DNA from: Saprospiraceae bacterium
GTDB lineage: Bacteria; Bacteroidota; Bacteroidia; Chitinophagales; Saprospiraceae
Reading direction: 5' to 3'
NCBI GenBank assembly: GCA_029251525.1
Contig: JAQXDE010000066.1
Coordinates: 186,001-250,000 of the forward strand
Length of the DNA stretch: 64,000 nucleotides
In this document: positions 44,225-53,353 of the stretch, one piece after another
How positions within the stretch are numbered: position 1 is the first letter of the stretch
How the letters are laid out: each line of letters opens with the position of its first letter
The notes under the pieces: model-generated
What the model was told of the DNA's origin: nothing
The model's database searches: none
Seen by the model: only the letters and a program-made list of their open reading frames with translations
Position numbers and translations under genes: made by a program

Positions 44225-45142
44225 CTATTTTAAAAATGGTTCTAAATCTGCTTTGTAAATAAATTGAGGAAGTCCTCCAGTTTCAGATTCATGAGAGAAG
44301 TATATATCTTCGTTTTTTCCAAAACAGATTGATTCCATTTGAGTTTTTATATCAATTTCTAATCTTAATATTTTTCCATCAAATATCTGATCATTGTGAA
44401 AGTCATATAAAATCCAGATGAATGGATCAAAAAAATCTACTTGGTTTATTTCAATCTTATGATAACCTAACAATGCAATTACATTTTTATTTTCGTTTAT
44501 TGTTGCACCTGTTATTAATCCATCTGATTCAAATTCTTGTAATAAGTCAGCCGTATAGCTTCCTGCATTTTTTGGTATTGAATACCACTTTGTTTTTAGG
44601 TCAAGATGATTTTTGGAAAAAAGGAATAATTGGTTTTTAAAACTAATAATAGCTTCACAATCAAAATTGTGTATCTCCGTTTGTGAAAAATTGCTTTGAT
44701 CGGGATATTCAAACTCAATGATTTCAGCTGCCACAGAGTCAAGCGTCTCTAATTCATTTTTTGAGATTTTATAAATTTTCAAATCAGTTCTTTGTCCTAG
44801 ATTATTACCTGAGTCAGAAATGTAAATGTAATCCTCATCTTGGGTAATGTCCTCCCAATCTATATTACTTACATTATAAATTTTTATAGTCCTATTAACT
44901 TTATTTTCATCTAAGTTTACTTCATATATTCTTGCACCTTGACCTCCATCATTGTGGGCAAAGAGACTCGTGTCATTTCTGAATATCATCCCAGAAATTT
45001 CGTTTAGGATAGTAGGTAGTTCAATTATTTGTTGAGGTGTGACTTCATTTACGAAAGGAGGGGGCTCATCATTTTTGCAGGAAAAAAAAATAGTGATGAG
45101 GACGAGAAGAAATGATATTTTTTTTGAAATAAATTTCAACAA
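44225..45142 (-). CDS. Lipoprotein with probable beta-propeller domain
   Basis: 305 residues from a TTG start at 45142 (a second TTG follows directly). The signal ISFLLVLITIFFSC ends at the lipid Cys near 22. The mature part shows strand-turn repeats common in six-bladed propellers: EISGMIFRNDTSLFAHNDGG, IYEVNLDENKVNRTIKIY, DWEDITQDEDYIYISDSGNN and MESICFGKNEDIYFSHESET. The EDITxDEDYIYISDSGNN pattern is shared by secreted proteins of this phylum related to the SdiA-regulated or NHL/phytase-like groups. Enzymatic activity is not evident. It precedes the CotH gene on the map by only 25 bases (stop of CotH gene at 45168), so the genes are probably one unit. Confidence 0.68.
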   Translation of the reverse strand: MLKFISKKISFLLVLITIFFSCKNDEPPPFVNEVTPQQIIELPTILNEISGMIFRNDTSLFAHNDGGQGARIYEVNLDENKVNRTIKIYNVSNIDWEDITQDEDYIYISDSGNNLGQRTDLKIYKISKNELETLDSVAAEIIEFEYPDQSNFSQTEIHNFDCEAIISFKNQLFLFSKNHLDLKTKWYSIPKNAGSYTADLLQEFESDGLITGATINENKNVIALLGYHKIEINQVDFFDPFIWILYDFHNDQIFDGKILRLEIDIKTQMESICFGKNEDIYFSHESETGGLPQFIYKADLEPFLK

Positions 45143-45167
45143 TAATTTTTTTTAAATTCTAAATAAA

Positions 45168-47612
45168 TTAATGAGCCAGTTTTATAGATTGCGTATGATC
45201 ATCAGTTTGTAAGGAAATAATATAAATTCCTCGATTTAAATTTCTGATTTCTAGTTCGGTAGATTGAGTTCCTGCATTTTTTGTACTCCTAGAGAAGGAT
45301 TGGATTAATCGTCCTAAACTATCATAAAGGTGAATTTGTACTGTTGATATCTTTTCCAAGGTAAATTCCAGTTTAATTTTGTTTTGAAATGGATTAGGAG
45401 AGGCTGTCAGATTTAGACCTTTATATTCAGTTTCAAAGTAGGCAGTTATTTCATCATTTTTTTCAAAATTATAGTTGATTGATTCGTTTGGGTTTTGATT
45501 CAAGATAGTATTGATTGATTCCCAGTTTTTAAAGGTAAATCCATTATTAGGAAGGACAGTTAATGTTACGGGAGCACCATTATAGTAAATGCCTTTCCAT
45601 GGTAATTCTTCTGGCGTAATTGTGTTGATTCTTACTGACCCAGCGCCCTTGGGGAAAGTATTAATTTGTAGTTCAACTTCGTTTTCTAACTCAAAATATT
45701 GACGAACAAATTCTCTTTGGTATTCGGGACGTTCCTCTATAAAGGTAAATAATCCTGGTATCCGTTCCTGTTGCCAAGTATCATATCCTGGCCATGTCCA
45801 TTGATTAAAATGACGTTTCATTTCTTCATCAATTTCTGCAATAGTATTTTCAGTTTCTAGTGAAAACTTTTCTGCATTAAAAACAGTATTCATCAAATCT
45901 GCATATCGATTAATAAAGTAGTTGCGATAGTTATCATTATCAAAATATGCTTTAATAATTTTGATGAATTTATTGCTGTCGGCATTTTCTAAACGCCAGT
46001 TAAAGTTATCATATTGAGCTGCAGTCCAACCATGTCTTCCCATTCCAACATCCATATCAAAAAGAATATATCGCCATTTACCACCTTCCTTTTTTGGTTG
46101 CCAGTATTTGATATTATTGTTTGGGAAATCAGTATTGTTCACATAAGTTTGGACGATGAAATAATCAGCCAAATTATTTAAATCAAAATAATTTTTAGCA
46201 ATTTCAAAATTAGATTGGATTCTCAAATCATTATTGATTAAGAAATTGTAGTTGGCTAAATATTCATCCTTTGAACCTTCAATGATCACTAAATCTTCTT
46301 CCAATAAATCGATACTATCTTTTTCCATTCCATAGTTTTCTTTGAGATAATATTGATCAATTTTTTCTCTTAAATTCATTACACCCCAATAAGCTCCATT
46401 AATATAAAGTACAATTGGTTGATGAGCCAAAACATCTAAATTTAAATTTTCATTGATAAAATATCGATGCAAGTAGGCATCCCTGAAATGAGTGTAATTA
46501 AAGTCACCACTTGCATTCCTAATTATCAATCTCCTAAAATTATTAATATTTTTATTTTCAAAAAAAGAATAATTCATACCTGTAGATTCAAAATTTTTAT
46601 CAGTCAACAAGCGCAATGCTTTAGCAGGTTTACTTCGAGCTGCTTTTCCACCATGAATCTTTGTACCCACGTCAAATTTGGCAACTAATTCTTGGTTTTT
46701 AAAATATTCCAAATGGACTGGGATTTCAATATCTTTCCAAAAATTAGCTCCAAAATGAGGATAGATTGGATCTCCATTAGGCCCTAATAAGAAAATTCCA
46801 TCTTCCCATCCCCAAAAATTATCTGGCTCACTTGTTAAGGTTAAAACAGGTAACGTGTGCCCAGTATTACAAAAAAAAGTTTGTGTCCTTACTGGAGAAG
46901 GGTAGAGGTTGTCGGAAAAAGTAATCGCGCGAATAGATGTTGTAGTGTCTAATAGGATTGGTGATAAATACAATTCCGAATCTTCATCTGGAATATTACC
47001 ATCTCGAGTGAATCTAATTATGCAATCAGGTTCATCGCACGATAATTCTATCAAAGCATTATTTTCGTAAAAGTATTGTTCAGTTTGGAATTTTGGAGGT
47101 TCTGCAAATTCATAATTGGAATTATTATTATTAGAGAACTCAGGTGTAGGGTTTTCAAAAAAGAAAAAATTACCAGTACCATCAGGCAATCGTCCAAAGG
47201 AATGATCTTCATAGAGGGAAGGTATTGCGACTTTATCTAATTCGATTCCATTAGCGTCAGAAAGAGTTAATATTTCTCCAGCGTTTGATAATTTAAAATT
47301 GGTATGGCAATAAGTTTGACTTAAATCATTATCAGAGGCGAAGACTAAAAGGAATGATTGAGCAGGAATTATTTTATTAGGAAAAACCCATTTTTGAGGA
47401 TTGTCTTCCTTATCTGATAAGTAATACCCATCTAAATTAATGTCTGTGAATGTATAGTTATATAATTCTATCCAGTCTGAAGTTTCTCCAAATTCATCTT
47501 CTATAATTGAAGTGTTTTTGGAACACACCTCGTTGACTACTAATTGTGCATTAGAAGAAAAAGTCAAAAATAGGGATAGAAGTACCAATGATGTTTTTCC
47601 AAGTTTATTCAT
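45168..47612 (-). CDS. Secreted CotH-kinase protein with lamin-tail domain and type IX sorting signal
   Basis: 814 residues, signal peptide at 1-22. Order of domains: a lamin-tail domain (about 24-140; LVVNEVCSKNTSIIEDEFGE, SDWIELYNYTFTDINLDGYY), a chitobiase-like C-terminal fold or FN3 (about 165-245; CIIRFTRDGNIPDEDSELYL), and a CotH kinase domain (about 290-620) with KIHGGKAARSKPAKALRL, YINGAYWGVMNLREKIDQYY and YILFDMDVGMGRHGW, whose Asp pair should bind metal. Then a bacterial repeat-like VTLTVLPNNGFTFKNWES segment and a type A T9SS C-terminal domain ending RGIYIISLQTDDHTQSIKL. CotH proteins are atypical protein kinases acting outside the cytoplasm. This one should be exported across the outer membrane and phosphorylate a surface or secreted target. 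Confidence 0.9.
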   Translation of the reverse strand: MNKLGKTSLVLLSLFLTFSSNAQLVVNEVCSKNTSIIEDEFGETSDWIELYNYTFTDINLDGYYLSDKEDNPQKWVFPNKIIPAQSFLLVFASDNDLSQTYCHTNFKLSNAGEILTLSDANGIELDKVAIPSLYEDHSFGRLPDGTGNFFFFENPTPEFSNNNNSNYEFAEPPKFQTEQYFYENNALIELSCDEPDCIIRFTRDGNIPDEDSELYLSPILLDTTTSIRAITFSDNLYPSPVRTQTFFCNTGHTLPVLTLTSEPDNFWGWEDGIFLLGPNGDPIYPHFGANFWKDIEIPVHLEYFKNQELVAKFDVGTKIHGGKAARSKPAKALRLLTDKNFESTGMNYSFFENKNINNFRRLIIRNASGDFNYTHFRDAYLHRYFINENLNLDVLAHQPIVLYINGAYWGVMNLREKIDQYYLKENYGMEKDSIDLLEEDLVIIEGSKDEYLANYNFLINNDLRIQSNFEIAKNYFDLNNLADYFIVQTYVNNTDFPNNNIKYWQPKKEGGKWRYILFDMDVGMGRHGWTAAQYDNFNWRLENADSNKFIKIIKAYFDNDNYRNYFINRYADLMNTVFNAEKFSLETENTIAEIDEEMKRHFNQWTWPGYDTWQQERIPGLFTFIEERPEYQREFVRQYFELENEVELQINTFPKGAGSVRINTITPEELPWKGIYYNGAPVTLTVLPNNGFTFKNWESINTILNQNPNESINYNFEKNDEITAYFETEYKGLNLTASPNPFQNKIKLEFTLEKISTVQIHLYDSLGRLIQSFSRSTKNAGTQSTELEIRNLNRGIYIISLQTDDHTQSIKLAH

Positions 47613-47689
47613 CCTGTTCAGAATCTTTTAAATTTAAGGACAAGTTAAATATTTTGGAAATAGAAAGATGTTAGTTATATAACAAATAT

Positions 47690-48571
47690 TTAATCTTCTA
47701 GTTTAAACCCATGTAAGCTTTGGTTTACAAAGTCCTTAGGGAAATTATCCATTCCTGGAAAACCTATTTTGATCATTCCACTATCTTCAGGTACATAACT
47801 TGTTCCAAAAATATAATCCCAAATACTTAGTGAAATCCCAAAATTTACTCCTTTTCGACGATCTTTGGGTAAATTATAGGAATGATGCCATAAGTGCATA
47901 ACAGGGTTGTTGAAGACATATTTTAATGGACCATAAGTGAGTTTAATATTTGCATGATTTAAGTGTCCAATAGCAATAGTTAAGTAGTACACAATAAAGG
48001 CACTTGCTGGTTCAAATCCAAAGAATAACATGACTACAATATATTTCATTGGTGTATAAAATATATTTTCCATCCAATGATATCGGAGATGTGCGGCGAA
48101 TCCCATTTCTTCTACTGAATGGTGGACTTTGTGAAAACGCCATAAAAATTCATATTTATGAAGTTGAACATGGGTAAACCATTGGATGAAATCAGTCACA
48201 ACAAAAAAGACTAAAAGTTGAATCCACAATGCATATCCATTCATATTTATAATGGCAAAATCATTAAAGTTACCACCCAGAACATTCAAAAAAAGATGTG
48301 ATGTTATATCGGAAAAGGCCATAAAGATGATCAATTTGAAAATGTAAAAATTGAAAAACATATAAAATGTATCCAACCAAAAATCTTTTCGAAATACAGA
48401 CTGATATTTTCTCCAAGGAAAAAATATCTCTAATGCCCAAACCAAAATTGATAATGCAATCAAACAATAAAAATAATTGACATACCATGGTGAAACTTGA
48501 AAAGTAATTTCATTCCAAATATAATTTCCAAAATTTTTATAAGATTGAACGAATAAATCAAGGTAACTCAT
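47690..48571 (-). CDS. Sterol desaturase/fatty acid hydroxylase family membrane protein
   Basis: 293 residues with three to four membrane helices. The eight-His di-iron centre is visible: HVQLHKYEFLWRFHKVHHSV followed by LRYHWMENIFY, GHLNHANIKL, and HLWHHSYNLPKDR. Members hydroxylate or desaturate lipids using O2; in Bacteroidota many act on fatty acids or carotenoid/hopanoid-like lipids, but the substrate here cannot be named. It lies alone on the minus strand. A CRP-like palindrome (48616-48631) sits about 45 bases upstream of the ATG, so oxygen- or energy-dependent control is plausible. Confidence 0.9.
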   Translation of the reverse strand: MSYLDLFVQSYKNFGNYIWNEITFQVSPWYVNYFYCLIALSILVWALEIFFPWRKYQSVFRKDFWLDTFYMFFNFYIFKLIIFMAFSDITSHLFLNVLGGNFNDFAIINMNGYALWIQLLVFFVVTDFIQWFTHVQLHKYEFLWRFHKVHHSVEEMGFAAHLRYHWMENIFYTPMKYIVVMLFFGFEPASAFIVYYLTIAIGHLNHANIKLTYGPLKYVFNNPVMHLWHHSYNLPKDRRKGVNFGISLSIWDYIFGTSYVPEDSGMIKIGFPGMDNFPKDFVNQSLHGFKLED

Positions 48572-48615
48572 GTTTTATTTTTTTAGTAAAAGTAGTTGGT
48601 TTTTTGGAGTTAAAA

Positions 48616-48631
48616 AGTGATAGATATCACA
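48616..48631. promoter_or_regulatory. CRP/FNR-type palindrome upstream of the hydroxylase gene
   Basis: AGTGA-TAGATA-TCACA: 14 bases form a perfect inverted repeat (GTGATAGATATCAC), and the two half-sites match TGTGA-N6-TCACA except for one base. It lies 45 bases from the start codon at 48571, where a Crp/Fnr-family regulator could act. Confidence 0.5.
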
Positions 48632-48741
48632 ACGGTTATAACATTGTAATAGTTGAATAGTTGGATTTTTTTGAAAAGCATTGCAATTTATCATACTGTA
48701 AAGCTTTTTGAGCAGGATCTGGTTTGGAAATATTTAATAGA

Positions 48742-49803
48742 TTATTGTGAACTTTTAATGTAGTAAAGTGCTCTGCGATATTTTAAATTTCCTTTTTTAT
48801 CTTGAATATCCAAAAGTGGACCGATGGAAATTACTTTACTAGCTAAAGTGTTGGCTGATTTATCAAAATACCAATGTTGTAAAACTCTCATATAATTAAA
48901 GTCATGAAATTTTAATTTTGGATTTCTTACAATAGATGTTTTTTCAGTGTATGTTTTAGAATCAAGAATTATGAGTGTGTCAGTAGAGGCTGCTAACAAT
49001 TTATTTACTTCTTCTACGTCAATTGGTTCTGCACAGTAAGGGTACCAACCATCATTTTCCAAAACATGTGTTTTTCCATTTTTAGGATTTTTGTAAACTA
49101 GGTTTTTTAATGTTTTTTTTGTTCGACCTTTGACCCTTTTTACGCTATTAAATGAAAGTGTTGAGAGTGTTTCTTTTGCCCAGATAACTTCTTTGTCATT
49201 ATAATTATAATCTTTTTTTGGGTCTTGGATCATTTCAACCCAGAACATAATTTTGTGAAAGTTGGAACCATCTTCTTGTTCATCAATTAGAATTGGTGCA
49301 ATAGCTCTAACTGTTGATTCTAAACTTTCTTTTTCATCATTATAATACCACCACTGCCTAACTTTGAAAGCTTTAATTTGAGATATTGGATCAGTTTTAA
49401 CTACTACCAAAGATTCCTTATTTGTGATAGGATCAAGAATTTTGGTAGTTTCAATAGAGGCATTTCCAATAGTATTTGTAATCTGAGAAATTGTCATAGG
49501 TTTTTCTTTTAGAGAAAAAACTTTTCTTCGATTTTCTAATATTTCATTAATTAAGAAATTAGTAAAATATTTTTCTGTACCAAATTCACAAGTGGCAAAA
49601 GGATCGAGTTTGATTGTTCGGGTTTCTTCTTGTTTTTTGTTGGGAGGCTCAAAATTTAGTCGGTCATAATCCTCTAAGTAATAAGTGAATTCTGTTTCAC
49701 CCACCCAACTAATAGCTTTGTTTTTGTGGTAAAAAGGTTTTTGGGATTGTATTGTTGTAAAGTTCGAAGATAGAAATCCCAGAAGCAGTAAGAATTTTTT
49801 CAT
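48742..49803 (-). CDS. GldN-like secreted protein with a duplicated domain
   Basis: 353 residues with a signal peptide (FLLLLGFLSSNFTTIQSQ). Two units of the GldN type are visible: about 125-185 (IKAFKVRQWWYYNDEKESLE, AIAPILIDEQEDGSNFHKIM) and about 295-350 (YMRVLQHWYFDKSANTLASK, ISIGPLLDIQDKKGNLKYRR). GldN is a T9SS/gliding-motility ring component (GldK-L-M-N). Here no gldK, gldL or gldM gene is adjacent; the gene instead follows the alpha-galactosidase after 2 bases. It is therefore more likely a GldN-like paralogue with a separate role, though function is unproven. The architecture with two units in one protein is noteworthy. Confidence 0.68.
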   Translation of the reverse strand: MKKFLLLLGFLSSNFTTIQSQKPFYHKNKAISWVGETEFTYYLEDYDRLNFEPPNKKQEETRTIKLDPFATCEFGTEKYFTNFLINEILENRRKVFSLKEKPMTISQITNTIGNASIETTKILDPITNKESLVVVKTDPISQIKAFKVRQWWYYNDEKESLESTVRAIAPILIDEQEDGSNFHKIMFWVEMIQDPKKDYNYNDKEVIWAKETLSTLSFNSVKRVKGRTKKTLKNLVYKNPKNGKTHVLENDGWYPYCAEPIDVEEVNKLLAASTDTLIILDSKTYTEKTSIVRNPKLKFHDFNYMRVLQHWYFDKSANTLASKVISIGPLLDIQDKKGNLKYRRALYYIKSSQ

Positions 49804-49805
49804 GT

Positions 49806-51521
49806 TTAACTTTTCAAAATTATTGACTCAAAAGATTCTAATACAATTTGTTGTCTTTTAACTAAGAATGTAGTCTTTTTATTGCTTAAGTTACAAGCTG
49901 CTACGAATCGTTTTCCTCTGTTAATAAAAGAAATCAGATACTTATCATTGGTCAAGTTTTGTATCTCCTTTACTTCACTATTCTGTAATTGATTGGTTAG
50001 CATGTATTCACCCCATTGTTCCGCTGAATAATCACGTACAAAATCAGAGGTAAAAATTAAGTCACCGCATAAAATATTGATAATCAATAAAGTATATTGC
50101 TGAGTTGGAGTTAATTTGTTTGTTTTTTCTCGCAGAATGAAAACACCAGGATTATTAAGGAAAACTCGATTGCTCAATTGCCATCGACCTATAGTGGAAC
50201 GTAACGAAAGCAATGTAGAAGTCCGTTCTCTATTACCTTTTAAGCGTTGATATTTGTTTTCCCATTGCAAATGTACATCGGATCCTATACGGCAAAAATC
50301 TACTTTCCCAAATGCACTTCCCAAAGGAACTCCACCACCTATAATTATTTTGCCGCCAGCTTGTGTCCTTAAGAATTCTACCGCATCGTGCATGATTTGC
50401 CCACGTGTTTTATTTTTTTTTGGAAAAATACAGACTGCATAAAGGAAGTCTAATTTGAGGAATTCGAAGCCCCACTTTTTAATAAAAGTTCTAATGACTT
50501 GAATCAAATAATTTTGCACTTCTTTATGATAAAAATCTAAAACATAAAATTTTCCACCCCAAAGTTTTATTTTACCAGCGGCAAATGGTTTTCCGTTTTT
50601 ATCTTTGACTAACCAATGTTTTTTTTGTTTAAAGATCACGGATTGCGCATCACAAATAAATGGAGCTAACCATATTCCTGGTTTGTAATTAGCTTGTTTT
50701 ATTTTTTGAGCTACCTGTGCCATTCCATTTGGAAAGGTTGACTTAATACTTAACCAATCACCGACTTGAGTTTGATACCCATCATCAATTTGGATATAAT
50801 CAAGAGGAGTATTTTTTTCATGAAAAGCATTTATATTTTTTAAAATAGTCTTCTCAGAGATATTATTAAAGTAATTATTCCAACTAGTCCAACCTGTAGC
50901 TGTTTTAGCTTTGATGGCTGATAAATTCATTTCGCTTTTCCATTGATTAAAAACTGAATTCTCTTTTCCGTGACTGACAAACAAATCTAGAATAGGGAAG
51001 GAGTGACTCAATTCTAAGCCGTTACAATCTTTCTCTACTACTAGTTGCTGAGAATTTCCGTCATGGATAAAATATGTGAATGCTGCATTTTCTTTTAAGG
51101 ATCCTAGGAATGTGATATAATTTTTGTTTTTAACATATGTGTAAGTCCAAGAATGGAATATATTTTTTCCCCTCGGGATTTCTTTGATATGATGATCCCC
51201 AATATATTTATGATTTTTTGCCCAAGATTTAAGATTAGGGAGTTTTTCTTTTATATGATATTCGCGACTTTCTGACCACGATTGATAGCCATTACAAAAT
51301 ATACGAGGGTCGTTTGATAATAAATAATCATGATTGAAAACTAGCGATAATTTTTTTATTTGAATAGTCTTTTTGGGATGGATTGCGAGATGGTATGTTT
51401 GATAATTTCCATGGTCGACTCGTTTGAAATCTACATATAGTTCATCAAAAAAAGTCAGTTTATTTAAAGGGAATTCTACTGTTTGGTTGTCGTAATGAAG
51501 TATGGTTTTTGCGAATTGCAT
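49806..51521 (-). CDS. GH36 alpha-galactosidase (melibiase)
   Basis: 571 residues, somewhat shorter than the 700-730 of typical GH36 enzymes. The catalytic barrel is complete: TGWTSWNNYFNNISEKTILK, IQIDDGYQTQVGDW, KPGIWLAPF, WGFEFLKLDFLYA with the nucleophile Asp358, and CRIGSDVHLQW with the acid/base Asp415. No signal peptide is seen, so it acts in the cytoplasm or is exported by an unrecognised route. It hydrolyses terminal alpha-galactosides. The start ATG at 51521 follows a hairpin (51538-51593), and a GldN-like gene follows after 2 bases. Confidence 0.9.
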   Translation of the reverse strand: MQFAKTILHYDNQTVEFPLNKLTFFDELYVDFKRVDHGNYQTYHLAIHPKKTIQIKKLSLVFNHDYLLSNDPRIFCNGYQSWSESREYHIKEKLPNLKSWAKNHKYIGDHHIKEIPRGKNIFHSWTYTYVKNKNYITFLGSLKENAAFTYFIHDGNSQQLVVEKDCNGLELSHSFPILDLFVSHGKENSVFNQWKSEMNLSAIKAKTATGWTSWNNYFNNISEKTILKNINAFHEKNTPLDYIQIDDGYQTQVGDWLSIKSTFPNGMAQVAQKIKQANYKPGIWLAPFICDAQSVIFKQKKHWLVKDKNGKPFAAGKIKLWGGKFYVLDFYHKEVQNYLIQVIRTFIKKWGFEFLKLDFLYAVCIFPKKNKTRGQIMHDAVEFLRTQAGGKIIIGGGVPLGSAFGKVDFCRIGSDVHLQWENKYQRLKGNRERTSTLLSLRSTIGRWQLSNRVFLNNPGVFILREKTNKLTPTQQYTLLIINILCGDLIFTSDFVRDYSAEQWGEYMLTNQLQNSEVKEIQNLTNDKYLISFINRGKRFVAACNLSNKKTTFLVKRQQIVLESFESIILKS

Positions 51522-51537
51522 GATGTTTAGTTGATCG

Positions 51538-51593
51538 GTGAAATAGTTGATCAGGAAGTTCTGTAATTAGGTGTTATGATGAACTATTTCATC
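51538..51593 (-). repeat. Imperfect inverted repeat before the alpha-galactosidase gene
   Basis: GTGAAATAGTTGATC (51538-51552) and GATGAACTATTTCATC (51578-51593) can form a stem of about 12-14 pairs with few mismatches. It lies between the DUF922 gene and the alpha-galactosidase gene on the minus strand, so it may be an intercistronic RNA structure; no T tract follows. Confidence 0.45.
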
Positions 51594-51599
51594 AATTAT

Positions 51600-52184
51600 C
51601 TAGTCACCAATATTTAGAGATGCTGCAATTTTATCATATTTTTTCAAACGTAATAATTCTTTACTAATAAATTTATTCCATTTTATTTGAGATTCTATCT
51701 TTTGGGAGTGATGAGTCTCCTCATCGTACCGCTCTTGCTCTTTGGTATAGTCCTCAAAATTTTTATTAAAGATCTTTTCTATTTCATCGCTGAAGGAGTC
51801 ATAATTGTATGTTTTGCTTGCTTCTAAATTTTTAATTAGTTTTCTTCGGAAAACTTCACAAAGGTCAAAATGTTTTCTTTCGTGTGATAAAAGATGATTT
51901 GTTTTTTCTCCAGGTTTTACCCAGCTTTTATTTTTTTCAAAATATCCAAAAACACCCATATCGACTTTACCATTTTTCTGTCCAATGATTTCAACAGAAA
52001 TACCTAGCATGGTGTAAGCATCTAGAGGACTTGTTTTTTTTACCCGACCCTTAAAATCTTTCCATTCAATCTGATTATTTATATCCCATGAAATCCGACT
52101 AGAGTTGTCTCTTTTTGCAGGCAGTTTTTCTGAAGCAGAGAAAAGTAAAATAGAAATGGGTATAAAGTATTTAAAATATAACAT
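51600..52184 (-). CDS. DUF922 family protein, putative secreted zinc protease
   Basis: 194 residues. The signal (FIPISILLFSASEKLPA) is followed by SWDINNQIEWKDFKGRV, typical of DUF922, and the zinc-binding HExxH-type motif LSHERKHFDLCEVFRRKL, with His101, Glu102 and His105. A C-terminal YDEETHHSQ is a second conserved element, likely the third ligand region. Bacteroidota members are secreted and have no proven substrate; metalloprotease activity is inferred from the motif. It lies upstream of the alpha-galactosidase gene on the minus strand, separated by 78 bases with a hairpin. Confidence 0.82.
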   Translation of the reverse strand: MLYFKYFIPISILLFSASEKLPAKRDNSSRISWDINNQIEWKDFKGRVKKTSPLDAYTMLGISVEIIGQKNGKVDMGVFGYFEKNKSWVKPGEKTNHLLSHERKHFDLCEVFRRKLIKNLEASKTYNYDSFSDEIEKIFNKNFEDYTKEQERYDEETHHSQKIESQIKWNKFISKELLRLKKYDKIAASLNIGD

Positions 52185-52278
52185 GTTTAGAAATTCTTAG
52201 AATATCAAAATAGAAATCAACGATAATCGGTTGATTGGAAATCAGGTCATTAAATAATCGATACTACTAAATAAACTA

Positions 52279-52875
52279 TTATTCTCTCAAAAAGGTCAAC
52301 TCCTCTTTCTCAGAAAACTTTGCAATCACAGAAGGTTGGCTCAATTTCTTTTCACTTTGTTTCCATTTTACTACATAATCAACTCCAGTTATAACATCAG
52401 AACTTATTCCACCAAAATTTGCAGGGAATGGTTTGTCACTAATGTTTGCAGAAGAAGCAATCAATGGTTTTCCAAATTGGCCAATTAATTCTTTGCAAAA
52501 AGAATCTTGAACCACTCTGATAGCGACACTTCCAGTTTTATCTCGGGAGATTGAAGGTAAATTTTTTGCATGATCATATATCATCGTGAGTGGTTGTACA
52601 TGGTGCATCAATAAAGTTTCAATTTTTGGATGAACAACCTCAACATAATTTTTGAGCATTTCGATGGAGTTGACTAGGAGAACAAATGGTTTATCGTAAG
52701 ATCTTTTTTTAAGGTCGAAAATGCTTTGGACAGCCTTTTCATTTGTGGCGTCACAACCAATTCCCCAAATAGTGTCAGTCGGATAAAGAATCAATCCACC
52801 ACTTTCTAAAATTGTAGTAATATTACCGAGATTGTCTTTTCCAAATATTAATTGTTGAAAGTCAGTTTTCATCAT
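52279..52875 (-). CDS. tsaC: L-threonylcarbamoyladenylate synthase (Sua5/YrdC/YciO family)
   Basis: 198 residues, a single YrdC domain. LYPTDTIWGIGCDATNEKAV, KKRSYDKPFVLLV, PLTMIYDHAKNLP, VAIRVVQDSFCKELIGQFGK and LIASSANISDKPFPANFGGI are the standard substrate pocket. It forms threonylcarbamoyl-AMP from threonine, bicarbonate and ATP, the first step of tRNA t6A modification. There is no C-terminal Sua5 domain. It starts with ATGATG, so either Met may be used. It lies upstream of the DUF922 gene on the same strand by 94 bases, and they may be cotranscribed. Confidence 0.92.
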   Translation of the reverse strand: MMKTDFQQLIFGKDNLGNITTILESGGLILYPTDTIWGIGCDATNEKAVQSIFDLKKRSYDKPFVLLVNSIEMLKNYVEVVHPKIETLLMHHVQPLTMIYDHAKNLPSISRDKTGSVAIRVVQDSFCKELIGQFGKPLIASSANISDKPFPANFGGISSDVITGVDYVVKWKQSEKKLSQPSVIAKFSEKEELTFLRE

Positions 52876-53353
52876 TTTTCAGTAGATTAAGGTCAATTAT
52901 CAGGTTTTTTTATAAATTTTATAAAGTAGGGGAATCAAAGAAGTACAAAAATTGGTTTAAGGGAACTTATTTTAATTTTTTTCAAAACTAGATCAATTGT
53001 AAGGTTAGACGCAATATATTAAATTTTTAAAGTGTTAATTATTTAAAAAACCCAGAGGTTCTAATAATATTCTCGAATTTTTCATCAAAATAACGTTTGC
53101 GCCTCTTAGAATGTTATTTTTTATTGGAAAAATAAATATTTATTTTTGCTTTAATGGTTTGGATAAAAAAGATACAATGCCCAATGATTTTTTAAAAGTA
53201 AAATTTCCGACATAATAATGTTTTCTTTAGGCATTTAAGCAACGAAATTTAAAAAAAAATGATTGTAGCTTATATGATTCTTTCATATCATTTTTACTTT
53301 TCAGCTATTTTACTCACATTACCAAAAATTAATACTAAAATTATTTAAAAATA
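52876..53353. other. Intergenic region between divergent genes
   Basis: 478 A/T-rich bases between tsaC (minus) and the first PKD/CHU_C gene (plus). It contains a TATTTTTG promoter-like box at 53141-53148. I see no open frame, hairpin or repeat otherwise. Confidence 0.5.
53141..53148 (+). promoter_or_regulatory. Possible -7 promoter box (TATTTTTG)
   Basis: A match to TAnnTTTG 205 bases before the likely start at 53354. With so long a leader the assignment is weak. Confidence 0.28.
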
